From contig JACDDR010000029.1 of the NCBI GenBank assembly GCA_013816895.1, forward strand, positions 1-40,052: a DNA stretch of 40,052 nucleotides. Direction: 5' to 3'. The stretch's first letter is position 1; every line of letters starts with the position of its first letter. The notes beneath the pieces are model-generated. The model ran no database searches. It saw only the letters and a program-made list of their open reading frames with translations, and was not told the origin of the DNA. Source of the DNA: Bacteroidota bacterium (GTDB lineage Bacteria; Bacteroidota; Bacteroidia; B-17B0; Aurantibacillaceae). A program made the position numbers and the translations under genes. Below are positions 16,552 through 25,110 of this stretch, piece by piece.

Positions 16552-17557
16552 GGCAGGAAATAAGGATCGGTCTTTTCTTCTTCTTCTTTTTTGGACAAAA
16601 CTGGTATGACAAACTGATTTCATGTGTTCCACCCGACCTCACGTTGCTTAATTTCGAAATTGTATAATCGTATGAATAACCGATATTAAGTTTATCAGCC
16701 GAAAGTCCCACCAAAAACACCAACGCGTCATTGTTCTGATACCAGGTATAGGGACGCCATAAAGGAATTCCGCGATACCACATTCCCACTACAAATAAAT
16801 TTCTGGAATAATATAATCCGATATCGATCTGGTTAAATTTTTGTTGTTTCTTATAGTTAAACGCTGCTGTGATGGAATTTTTCTCTGCGTTTTTCCGGCC
16901 TGATTCAGAATCATCGCCATCAAGAATAAATTTATGCCCTCCATGAAATTTGAAATCACCGGGTAATTTACTGCTTTCCTCAATTAAAGATTGGTTAGGC
17001 CGTGTAAAGTGATTAATTGAAAACCCGGCCCATGAGTTTTCAGAATAAGCCAATAATCCGGTGCTGGCATCAAGATACGTTGTCTTTACATTGTTAATGC
17101 TTTCTACGGAACTAGCGGCCCCGCCGCGGGCTATCTGATCGCCGAACACGAGTGCACTGTAATCAATACTTCTCTGTACCCCACCCAAAGAAAATCCTGC
17201 TCTCATTGCAAACTTTCTGTTAATCTGCAGCTGGTATGCATAAAGCGCGCTGAACTGGGTGGTTTTTAAATTTCCTGATCCTGCCTTGTCTGTAAAAAAT
17301 TGAAATCCCACACCGCTGTTTATTGATTTTGCGTAATGATCAACGGCCACCTGGTAAGTTGTGAATGTTCCAGGAATGGCAGACCATTGATTTCTGTAGT
17401 TAATGGTCATCCTGGTGCATGCCGCAGCACCGGTAAAAGCCGGGTTAAGATACGTTTGCGCTGCATAAAACTGCGAGAACTGATAATGTTGTGCTTTACC
17501 AGTTACCGCTAAAACTACGAGCGTTATAAATAAATATATTCTTTTTGAAATGCTCAT
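16541..17557 (-). CDS. PorP/SprF-family outer-membrane protein of type IX secretion
   Basis: This 338-residue protein has a signal peptide (to about residue 22) and the family opening HYQFSQFYAAQTYLNPAFTG, followed by NYRNQWSAIPGTF (about 54-66). The rest alternates short amphipathic beta strands, as expected of an outer-membrane barrel, and ends in a basic stretch KKKKKKRPILISCPKF. PorP is a core T9SS factor, and SprF is needed for surface display of the gliding adhesin SprB. Paralogues like this one usually sit next to a type B sorting-domain cargo gene and serve that cargo. Here the partner is the 1291-residue adhesin two genes upstream. The start overlaps the stop of the PD40 gene by four bases (ATGA), so the two are translationally coupled. 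Confidence 0.93.
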   Translation of the reverse strand: MSISKRIYLFITLVVLAVTGKAQHYQFSQFYAAQTYLNPAFTGAAACTRMTINYRNQWSAIPGTFTTYQVAVDHYAKSINSGVGFQFFTDKAGSGNLKTTQFSALYAYQLQINRKFAMRAGFSLGGVQRSIDYSALVFGDQIARGGAASSVESINNVKTTYLDASTGLLAYSENSWAGFSINHFTRPNQSLIEESSKLPGDFKFHGGHKFILDGDDSESGRKNAEKNSITAAFNYKKQQKFNQIDIGLYYSRNLFVVGMWYRGIPLWRPYTWYQNNDALVFLVGLSADKLNIGYSYDYTISKLSNVRSGGTHEISLSYQFCPKKKKKKRPILISCPKF

Positions 17558-19095
17558 TTAATCCGTTTTGAAACCTCAAGGCTTATTTCTGTATCGCCTG
17601 TTGCAAAAGTCATTCTTTTGATAACGGGTTCAATCATATTTCCTTCAAGAATCATTTTGTATGGTTTATCTTTTGTCATTACCAATATCATCGACATGTA
17701 ATTTTTATTTGGCCTGTATATCCCTTCCAGTTGCCCGGTTTCTGCATCATAGCAAGACATTACAAGATCTTTTAATTCCGACTTTTCTATCACGGTGTTC
17801 AGTTTGCAATAAACTATTACCTGACTCGATTCCTCAAAATCTATCTGATAAAGATCTGCATCGCCAAAGCCCCCCTCTCTCCTGGAAGTAAACAATGCCT
17901 TCTGCGAATCTTCAATTTTCATAAAATAAATATCATCATTCGGCGAATTGATAGGAACGCCCAGGGTTTTCGCTTCAAGCCATTTTAAATTTTCAGCATC
18001 AAATGCCGATTTGAAAATATCATACTCTCCTATTGAGTTATGGCCTTTTGAACTAAAATAAAGTGTATTATCTTTGTCAACGAATGGAGCATCTTCATCC
18101 TCATTAGTATTAATATCCGGTCCAAGGTTAAAAGGCAAACTATATTTACCGTTCATGAATTTCCGTATTCTGTAAAGGTCCTTTCCTCCGAATCCGCCCG
18201 GCCTGTTACTTGAAAAAACTATTTCGGTTCCATCCGAAGAAAAACATGCGCTCGCTTCAAGATATTCTGAATTTATTTCAGGGCCCATCTTTTGTGGCAA
18301 CGACCATTTGGTTCCATCAAACTGGCATAAATAAAAATCGCCACCTGTTTGTTTTTCGTCTGTGCGATAAATGATGAGCTCATTACCGGAAGGAGACATG
18401 GCAACGCAGGCGTCATGGGTTTGTGTATTAATATCGTCGCCGATAGGGCCCGGCTTGCTCCATCCCGTACTTGTTTTCTGCGCAACATAAATATCTTCGT
18501 AATACCTTCCGTAAGGATCTTTTAACCCCCCTTTACTATCCGCACGGCGCGAAGTGAAAATAAGACTTCCATTCACATTCCAAACAAGAGGTACGTATTC
18601 CGGATATTTGCTGTTTATTCCTGAGCCAAGATTTCTAACAATGAAACTTTCCTTATTGGCTTCTTCCTTTATATTTGATTCGCATGCCCTGATTACTTTA
18701 TCCACTTCAGAATTTTCGATGCTTTCTTCCTTATTCACACTTTTAAAATGATATAATTCATCCAGCGCTTTCCTGGTCTGGCCCTGCAACTGGTAGGTTT
18801 TACCAAGATAATAATGAGCTTCCGGAATTTTTGTTTTGGACTTTTCAAAGTAATACGTACTCGAAGTATCCATTTTATTCATATTAAACAAAGAAGCACC
18901 CGCTTTAAACCATAATTCGGCATCTGAGGTGTCCTTTTTAATTAAGTCAGAAAAATAATTGAATGCGTTCAGGTAATCGGCTTTTTCATACGCAAGGTTG
19001 GCCGCTTTTAACTCCTTCTTATATTGGCTGTTCTTTTGTGAAAAACCAAGGGTGCTAAAAAAAACACATAACAATATGATGTAAATAGTCTTCAA
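17554..19095 (-). CDS. TPR plus PD40 beta-propeller envelope protein
   Basis: The 513-residue product has a signal peptide (MKTIYIILLCVFFSTLGFSQ), TPR-like helices at about 22-130, then about five WD40-like PD40 blades at about 165-430. Blade signatures include EIVFSSNRPGGFGGKDLYRI, NTLYFSSKGHNSIGEYDIF and ALFTSRREGGFGDADLYQID. The last 75 residues form a small beta domain. This order, TPR then PD40, matches PorE-type T9SS proteins, which normally continue into a carboxypeptidase-like domain and a C-terminal OmpA peptidoglycan-binding domain. Both are missing, and the frame ends cleanly before the overlapping PorP-like gene. It is probably periplasmic and may link the barrel to other components, but it cannot hold peptidoglycan through an OmpA domain. 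It lies three bases after the adhesin stop codon. Confidence 0.9.
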   Translation of the reverse strand: MKTIYIILLCVFFSTLGFSQKNSQYKKELKAANLAYEKADYLNAFNYFSDLIKKDTSDAELWFKAGASLFNMNKMDTSSTYYFEKSKTKIPEAHYYLGKTYQLQGQTRKALDELYHFKSVNKEESIENSEVDKVIRACESNIKEEANKESFIVRNLGSGINSKYPEYVPLVWNVNGSLIFTSRRADSKGGLKDPYGRYYEDIYVAQKTSTGWSKPGPIGDDINTQTHDACVAMSPSGNELIIYRTDEKQTGGDFYLCQFDGTKWSLPQKMGPEINSEYLEASACFSSDGTEIVFSSNRPGGFGGKDLYRIRKFMNGKYSLPFNLGPDINTNEDEDAPFVDKDNTLYFSSKGHNSIGEYDIFKSAFDAENLKWLEAKTLGVPINSPNDDIYFMKIEDSQKALFTSRREGGFGDADLYQIDFEESSQVIVYCKLNTVIEKSELKDLVMSCYDAETGQLEGIYRPNKNYMSMILVMTKDKPYKMILEGNMIEPVIKRMTFATGDTEISLEVSKRIK

Positions 19096-19098
19096 AGA

Positions 19099-22000
19099 TT
19101 ATCTTAATAAAGTTACGTTACCGGTTTTATTATATTTTCTTCCGTCAAAAAATTTAACGTCGGCTTTCCAGACATATGCGTCCTGTTGGCAAAGCTTGCC
19201 ATTAAAATAGCCATCCCATCCCATGGCGATATCTATAGATTCAAAAATCAATTCTCCCCAACGGTTAAAAATTCTCAAATGGTATTCTGTAACACCTGAT
19301 GTATAAGGGAAAAAAACATCGTTGCTTAAATCGGCAATATTATAGGAGCCTCCGTTAGATCCGTTCAAATTTGGCGTAAACACATTCGGAAACTGGATGT
19401 CGCTTATTACTTTTATAATTTTATCCGAAGTATCTCTGCATCCGAAACTATTAACTGCAACCAGGCTCACAGTATAAAATCCTACGGTAACATAATTGTG
19501 GATGGGGTTTGCAAGGTTTGTAAAGCCTCCATCTCCGAAATTCCAATAGTAGGAAGTGGCCCCGGAACTCAGATTTGTAAACTGGATAGGATCATTAGGG
19601 ATGTTTGCTATGAATGCAGAAGGTGAGAAATCCGATATTGGAGCTGGATTGATAGTAACATTGATACCTGAACTTGAATTACCGCAAGCCCCGTTATTTA
19701 TAGACGTGATGGTTAAGTTTACAAAACCTGCAGCAATGTCGGCAGCGCTCATGCTGTAATTAACCGCGTTGGCTGCTCCTGCAAAACCAAAAGTTCCCGA
19801 ACCACTGGTTGACCATTGAAAATTACCGCTTCCTCCTGTAACTACTGCAACAACTTTTAAAGGATTCTGATATGCGCAAATGGTTGTGTCGCTTTTTAAA
19901 TTAATAACTGGTTTGCGGATAATAATAACTTTAACGGTATCTGTTGCCGCAGGACATACATCATTATTTGTAGACGTTAACACAAGTAACGCGTAGCCGT
20001 TATTGATATCTGTTGGCGAGGCATTGTATGAACCATTTAATGTGGTATTATTTGGCGAGAAGTTTCCGCTTCCGAGAGTACTCCATCCACCCGTACTGCC
20101 GCCCCCGCTCACGGTTCCGCTTAAAGCAATATTGGGCAGGGAAGAACACATGCTTAGATCAGGGCCGGCATTAACCAACGCAGGTGTTTTAATTTTTATT
20201 TTAACAGTATCGCTTACGTTCGGGCACGGTGCATTACCTGTTGCCGTTAAGGTAAAGGTAACCGATCCATTGCTCGCATCGCTGGATGTCATGGAATAGG
20301 TAGCGTTCAAAGCCGTGTTATTCGGAATAAAACTCCCGCCTCCACTGGTGGCCCACATTCCTCCATTGGTATTACTGTTTACTACACCCGACAATAATAT
20401 TGTGGGGGTATTGGAACATACATATTGATTGGGACCTGAATTAACCGCCGCTATTGGAATAAGAGTAATCTTCATAGTATCTGTAACTGCAGGGCATGGA
20501 CCGTTAGAAACAGAAGTCAACGTAAAAATAACAGTGCCGGATGCAAGATCTGAAACGCTGATATAATAATCAGTATTAAGCGAAGTTGGGGGAGGATTGA
20601 AAGCGCCCGAGCCGTTGGTTGTCCATACGCCCGATGACGTTACACCGGTTACTGTCCCACTCAGGCTTACAGATGGAGTGGTTGAGCAAATAATTTTATT
20701 TGTACCTGCATTCACAGAGGCCAATGTGGCAATCGCAATTTTTACCGAATCACTTACAGCCGGACATACACCATTAGCCGTGGAAGTAAGTGTGAATGTA
20801 ACAAAGCCGGCAGTAATATCAGAAGAGGTAAATCCAACGGAAGGATTAAGGACAAAACTTCCGGGCGTAAAGGTTCCGGCACTGCTCGAACTCCACGTTC
20901 CCGATCCCGCACTAACGCCAATAACCGATCCGTTAAGCGAAACACTTGATGCGCTCGAACAAAGGTATTGGTTAGGACCTGCGTTAACAGTAGAAATTGG
21001 GACAATAAACAAACTCGCGGTACTTGTTACAGCAGGGCATGGATTGTTACTACCCGAGGTCAGCGTAAAAATAACTGTACCGGCGGCTTTATCCCCCGCG
21101 CTAATATTGTAGATCGGGTTAAGAACCAGACTGGAAGGGTTGTAGCTTCCGCTTCCGTTGCCCGCCCAGCTTCCTGTAGTGGTTCCGCCCGTTACACTTC
21201 CATTTAATACTATACTGTTAGCGTTTGAACAAACGGTTTGCGATGTGCCAGCATTAACTATTGCTATTTTTTTAATGAATATTTTCACCGTGTCTTTAGC
21301 CACCAGACAATTTCCATTTCCTGTGGAAGAGAGTACAAGTGTTACAGTTCCGCTAATCACATCATTAGGCCCCGGCGTGTACGATCCATTGAGCTGCGAA
21401 GGGTTAGGGCTAAAACTGCCGTCCCCGTTGGTGGTCCATAGACCTGTGCTGGTTGGTCCGGTTACCGTTCCGGTCAGAGCCGCTGAGGCGTTACTGCAAA
21501 TAGTTTGATCTGCCCCAGCCATAACAGTAGGCGAAGGTGTTATAAATATTTTGGCGGTGTCTCTGGCTGCAGGACATACGCCATTTGAAGTAGACGTTAA
21601 AATAATACTCACCGTGCCGGAAATTCCTGCGGGACTCGCCGTAAAAGTTGTATTCAAACTGGTAGTGGAACTAAATACACCGCCGGTGCTGGTCCATGTA
21701 CCTGTAGAAGAAAAGCCGGATACGGTTCCTGTAATTGCAACCGAACTGTTGTTTGCGCAAACCGTAAAGTCAGGACCTGCATTTGCTATCGGTACATTCT
21801 GAAAACTGATATTGATGGTGTCTTTTTTTGAAGGACACCCCGAGTTTCCAGTGGTTGTTAAATAAAGCTGGACTCCGGATGTTATTTCACCGGGTGTGGG
21901 TAAATAATTTGTGTTTACAGAATTGGAAGTTGGTGTAAAGGTGCCGCTGCCGCCAGACCACACGCCCCCACCCGCATTAGTGACCGTACCAATTAAAATA

Positions 22001-22974
22001 ACAGTAGGGCTGCTTTTGCAGACCACCTGATCTGCCCCGGCGTTAACACTTATCGGAAGGGTATATTGATTGACTACAGCTGTTGCTGTGGTGGGCGGAC
22101 AACCCGTGTTATCCCCGACAAAAACAGTATAAGTACCAGGCCCAACGGTGACGACGGTACCGGTGCTTCCACCGGGTGACCAGGAATATGTATACGGCGG
22201 CAAACCACCCGACGCTGTTGCAGTTAACACTGCGTTGGTACTTCCAAAACAAATAGTGCTCAGTGTTGGATTAATGCCCGCAAGTAAATCTGTAAAAAAA
22301 TACACTCTGATTGTATCTTTATAGAAGTTAGCCTGACAAGGCGATTGGCCATAACCACTTACTTCATAATCTACAAAAGGAGGAGGGGTTCCGGTAGGCG
22401 CCACAACAACAGTTGCACAACCCGAAACGCAATTAAGGTAAGAGTTGTAAGCACCAGGTGAGCCGGGGCTTACAGAGTTCCAGTTAATGGTTGGAACTGA
22501 AAATCCTGAAACAGAAAGGGTTTGAGTACAGCCGTTTCTTACCAAAATCGAATCAGGAACAACCGGTGAAGGAATAGCGCTAATGGAATATGTATTTTGA
22601 TTATTACCCGGTTTACAAAATGTAAGGATGTGCGGGCCTATGCCGCTTAAACAAATTGGGGTACCGATTGAAATTGGCGGGCCGCAATTAATACTATAAT
22701 ACAACGCACCTCCCGGAGCCGCTCCCGAAGCGATTCCGAAATTTATACCCATGGAGTTTGGGTTCAACAATATGCTGAACTTTATACAAACATCGCTACC
22801 AGACCAGCCACAACAGGTATCGTTACGGACTACTGCTGTACTCACCCAAGTGGCATTGGATGCGCTGGTTAAGTTTACATTAAAGGTAGGAGTATTGGCC
22901 CCGCATTGGGAGTAATTTTTTTGAATACAAAAAAACAATAAAAGAAGGAGGGATATATTGTTTCTTTTGATCAT
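19099..22974 (-). CDS. Giant repeat adhesin with PKD domain and T9SS type B sorting domain
   Basis: This 1291-residue surface protein has a signal peptide (to about residue 22, NYSQ), an N-terminal Cys-rich beta region (23-230), an SprB-like repeat at about 232-306 (ATASGGLPPYTYSWSPGGST), nine tandem modules of about 89 residues (309-1108), a PKD domain at about 1112-1190 (YYWNFGDGG, IHNYVTVGFYTVSLVAVNSF) and a gliding-associated C-terminal domain at about 1192-1291 (FPNVFTPN, LRIFNRWGELIFES). That last domain is the type B T9SS sorting signal. It should be anchored or released at the cell surface and act in attachment or gliding, like SprB and its relatives. It heads the operon with the PD40 and PorP/SprF-like genes. 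Composition is rich in Thr, Ser, Gly, Asn and Val with few charged residues, typical of such stalks. Confidence 0.95.
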   Translation of the reverse strand: MIKRNNISLLLLLFFCIQKNYSQCGANTPTFNVNLTSASNATWVSTAVVRNDTCCGWSGSDVCIKFSILLNPNSMGINFGIASGAAPGGALYYSINCGPPISIGTPICLSGIGPHILTFCKPGNNQNTYSISAIPSPVVPDSILVRNGCTQTLSVSGFSVPTINWNSVSPGSPGAYNSYLNCVSGCATVVVAPTGTPPPFVDYEVSGYGQSPCQANFYKDTIRVYFFTDLLAGINPTLSTICFGSTNAVLTATASGGLPPYTYSWSPGGSTGTVVTVGPGTYTVFVGDNTGCPPTTATAVVNQYTLPISVNAGADQVVCKSSPTVILIGTVTNAGGGVWSGGSGTFTPTSNSVNTNYLPTPGEITSGVQLYLTTTGNSGCPSKKDTINISFQNVPIANAGPDFTVCANNSSVAITGTVSGFSSTGTWTSTGGVFSSTTSLNTTFTASPAGISGTVSIILTSTSNGVCPAARDTAKIFITPSPTVMAGADQTICSNASAALTGTVTGPTSTGLWTTNGDGSFSPNPSQLNGSYTPGPNDVISGTVTLVLSSTGNGNCLVAKDTVKIFIKKIAIVNAGTSQTVCSNANSIVLNGSVTGGTTTGSWAGNGSGSYNPSSLVLNPIYNISAGDKAAGTVIFTLTSGSNNPCPAVTSTASLFIVPISTVNAGPNQYLCSSASSVSLNGSVIGVSAGSGTWSSSSAGTFTPGSFVLNPSVGFTSSDITAGFVTFTLTSTANGVCPAVSDSVKIAIATLASVNAGTNKIICSTTPSVSLSGTVTGVTSSGVWTTNGSGAFNPPPTSLNTDYYISVSDLASGTVIFTLTSVSNGPCPAVTDTMKITLIPIAAVNSGPNQYVCSNTPTILLSGVVNSNTNGGMWATSGGGSFIPNNTALNATYSMTSSDASNGSVTFTLTATGNAPCPNVSDTVKIKIKTPALVNAGPDLSMCSSLPNIALSGTVSGGGSTGGWSTLGSGNFSPNNTTLNGSYNASPTDINNGYALLVLTSTNNDVCPAATDTVKVIIIRKPVINLKSDTTICAYQNPLKVVAVVTGGSGNFQWSTSGSGTFGFAGAANAVNYSMSAADIAAGFVNLTITSINNGACGNSSSGINVTINPAPISDFSPSAFIANIPNDPIQFTNLSSGATSYYWNFGDGGFTNLANPIHNYVTVGFYTVSLVAVNSFGCRDTSDKIIKVISDIQFPNVFTPNLNGSNGGSYNIADLSNDVFFPYTSGVTEYHLRIFNRWGELIFESIDIAMGWDGYFNGKLCQQDAYVWKADVKFFDGRKYNKTGNVTLLR
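19650..22050 (-). repeat. Nine tandem ~89-residue modules in the adhesin
   Basis: Each module opens with a V-N-A-G-x-x-Q-x-V-C-S pattern and closes with a T-L-T-S-x-x-N-G-x-C-P-A-x-x-D-T-x-K-I pattern. Eight modules are close matches. The ninth (INLKSDTTICAYQN) is divergent and lacks the N-A-G start. The modules have diverged at DNA level, so they are old duplications. Each carries conserved Cys pairs, likely disulfides outside the cell. Confidence 0.85.
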
Positions 22975-23031
22975 AACGTGAAAGGATCTTTAACAGTTAT
23001 TCTTTTTAAACTACCAAAGAATAACATTGTT

Positions 23032-23039
23032 CAAACTTA
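23032..23039 (-). promoter_or_regulatory. TAAGTTTG -7 box of the adhesin operon
   Basis: Exact TAnnTTTG match on the minus strand, 57 bases before the adhesin ATG at 22974. No -33 TTG at 18-20 bases. It is the only exact match in this 221-base gap and would drive all three genes. Confidence 0.5.
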
Positions 23040-23108
23040 TTATACTATCTCTTTTAAAAAAGGTTTTACTTCGTTCGCGGTTTTTTCAAACTTATTTCTT
23101 ACTGAAAT

Positions 23109-23147
23109 AAAAAATACCCTTTTTCATTCGTGAAGTTTACGGGGTAT
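23109..23147 (-). terminator. Possible terminator of the FTCD gene
   Basis: On the minus strand ATACCC (23147-23142) pairs with GGGTAT (23119-23114) across a 22-base loop, followed by a run of T. It lies about 50 bases after the FTCD stop codon. The long loop weakens the call. Confidence 0.4.
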
Positions 23148-23195
23148 AAACTGCGGCGAGAGGCGGTAACGCTATAAATATAATACTTTATATCC

Positions 23196-24884
23196 CTATA
23201 ATCCTATTTTTTCGTTAACAATTTTTAGGATTTGTGTTTCAGTTTCTATGGTCTTAATTTCAATTTCTTTCCCTTTCGATATAATTTCATTCACGAAGTT
23301 CTTATCATCAAAGCCTCCCGCGTTAATACGCACATTCATGAAAGCGCCCATTACCGCGCTTCTTGCGCATAAGGCCCCTACTCCTGCGTCACTCACTGAA
23401 TTAGGATTACCGTGTTCCGCCATCGCCTTAATCAATTCCATACTTTCATAACTTAACTGCATTACCTTAAACGGAATTTCAATTGCATACTTTGTAGCCT
23501 CCTGGATGGCCTGGGTCCGCGTTTTCTTCTCCTCGTCCGTAGCTTTTGGCAATGCAAAGGCATTCATTATTTTATTGAAGGCTGCGGTATCGGCGTCAAC
23601 CATTCTTAACAACTCGTCCTTTATGCGCTGACCTTTTTCCGCCCAGTTGCCAAATTCCTCCCACTTATCATCCCACCCCTTTTTATGCGAACTTAAATTA
23701 GCCACCATGGTTGCAAGTGAAGCTCCAAGAATCCCCACATAAGCGGAAATAGAACCGCCGCCTGGAGCCGCACTTTCGCTGGCCGTTTCATCAGCAAAAC
23801 CAACAAGACTCATATTAATAAGTTTTGCATCGGTCACCTGTCTTAAAACATATTCAATTACGCGTTCTTCAGGTTTAAACGTACCAAGTTCATCCAGGCC
23901 CATTGATTTCACGGCTATCTTAATCAATTCTTTTTCGCTCACACCAGTAGATCGTTGTTGCTTCCTTAAAAAATATTTTCCGGCGTCAAGCAAAGATTTC
24001 AAAGGAATCAATCCTACGAGCTCTGAGCCAGTAACACGCAGTCCGCGCTCATGGGCTTTTTTGCAAACTTCATCAAAAGCAATGTGGACCGGAGTAATAT
24101 TAATATTGGTCAGATTCATCGATATCTGGCAAATACCGTATTCCTCAATATACCAGCCGATCGCCTTAACAGACTTCAAGCTACCGGGAACCGATTTAGG
24201 AGTACCGTCTGCATTAGTAATAATTTTTCCGGTCACAGGATTCCCTTCACGCAAAACACGACCCGCTTCCCTAACATCAAACGCTACGGAATTAGCGCGA
24301 CGTGTAGAGGTTGTATTTAAATTTATATTGTACGCTACCAGAAAATCGCGCGCACCGATAACTGTGGCTCCTCGTTTTTCATCATGTTCAGCCGGACCAA
24401 AATCAGGTTTCCATTCAGGCAACTTTATTTTTTTAAAAAAACCTTCGTACTCCCCTGCTCTGATTACGGATAGATTACTTCGTTTTTTATCCGCCTGTGC
24501 TTCTTCATATAAGTACACTGGTATTTTTAATTCTTCACCTACCCTTTTTGCGAGCTTTCGTGAAAATTTAGCTGTTTCTTCCATTGATATTCCTGCAATT
24601 GGGATCAGTGGACATACGTCCGTAGCACCCATTCGCGGATGTTCGCCCTTGTGTTTGCTCATGTCTATCAACTCACCGGCCTTTTTGATGGCGCGAAAAG
24701 CAGCTTCTATCACAGCGTCGGGCTCGCCCACAAATGTCACAACAGTACGATTGGTGGCCTTTCCCGGGTCTACATTCAACAATTTCACACCATCTACCTG
24801 TTCAATTTCGTGGGTTATCTGCTTTATGATGTTTAAGTCAACTCCTTCACTGAAATTGGGAACACACTCTATTAATTGCTGCAT
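23196..24884 (-). CDS. ftcD: Formiminotransferase-cyclodeaminase (glutamate formimidoyltransferase)
   Basis: This 562-residue bifunctional enzyme is cytoplasmic. The transferase half (about 1-325) begins IECVPNFSEG and carries the catalytic His82 in KGEHPRMGATDVCP. It moves the formimino group from formiminoglutamate, the last intermediate of histidine breakdown, to tetrahydrofolate. The C-terminal half (about 355-562) is the cyclodeaminase, with APGGGSISAYVGILGASLA near 374-392 and NPNSVSDAGVGALCARSAV near 485. It releases ammonia and forms methenyl-tetrahydrofolate. Length and domain order match animal and Bacteroidota FTCD, with no gap. The other hut genes are not adjacent, so the pathway is not clustered here. 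The gene stands alone between its own promoter and a possible terminator. Confidence 0.95.
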   Translation of the reverse strand: MQQLIECVPNFSEGVDLNIIKQITHEIEQVDGVKLLNVDPGKATNRTVVTFVGEPDAVIEAAFRAIKKAGELIDMSKHKGEHPRMGATDVCPLIPIAGISMEETAKFSRKLAKRVGEELKIPVYLYEEAQADKKRSNLSVIRAGEYEGFFKKIKLPEWKPDFGPAEHDEKRGATVIGARDFLVAYNINLNTTSTRRANSVAFDVREAGRVLREGNPVTGKIITNADGTPKSVPGSLKSVKAIGWYIEEYGICQISMNLTNINITPVHIAFDEVCKKAHERGLRVTGSELVGLIPLKSLLDAGKYFLRKQQRSTGVSEKELIKIAVKSMGLDELGTFKPEERVIEYVLRQVTDAKLINMSLVGFADETASESAAPGGGSISAYVGILGASLATMVANLSSHKKGWDDKWEEFGNWAEKGQRIKDELLRMVDADTAAFNKIMNAFALPKATDEEKKTRTQAIQEATKYAIEIPFKVMQLSYESMELIKAMAEHGNPNSVSDAGVGALCARSAVMGAFMNVRINAGGFDDKNFVNEIISKGKEIEIKTIETETQILKIVNEKIGL

Positions 24885-24917
24885 AAAACTCAGTTTAATT
24901 GATTAAAATTTAGTTTT

Positions 24918-24947
24918 TAAAGCTACCAAAATTTGCAAAAATCGCAA
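24918..24947 (-). promoter_or_regulatory. -33/-7 promoter of ftcD
   Basis: On the minus strand, TTG (24947-24945), a 19-base spacer and TAGCTTTA (24925-24918). The -7 box differs from TAnnTTTG only in its last base. It lies 33 bases before the ATG. Confidence 0.5.
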
Positions 24948-25058
24948 AACCATGTTTTTAAAAGCCTGCCAGGCGCATTTATCTGCTCTTTTCTTACCAG
25001 AACTCACGTAAACGACATTAAATCACAATGAGAGCAATGAGCCCGCAACTATCAATAA

Positions 25059-25087
25059 TTGGAAGGGGGAACAACTCAGTAATTTTG
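25059..25087 (+). promoter_or_regulatory. -33/-7 promoter of the CsgG-like gene
   Basis: TTG (25059-25061), an 18-base spacer and an exact TAATTTTG (25080-25087), 23 bases before the ATG at 25111. Confidence 0.6.
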
Positions 25088-25110
25088 TTTCAGAATATAA
25101 AACTAAAATT

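Noticed and set aside
20597-21112. Long open frames on the plus strand opposite the adhesin repeats
   Set aside because: They repeat with the same period as the adhesin modules and arise from their biased Thr/Ser/Gly/Val codons; no independent protein features.
19650-22050. Regularly spaced repeats considered as a CRISPR array
   Set aside because: The period is about 267 bases, the units are diverged and all are in frame within one protein.
24061-24906. Long open frame (281 codons) on the plus strand opposite ftcD
   Set aside because: It lies wholly antisense to a complete, well-conserved enzyme and has no recognisable domain or signal; it is a frame shadow of the coding strand.
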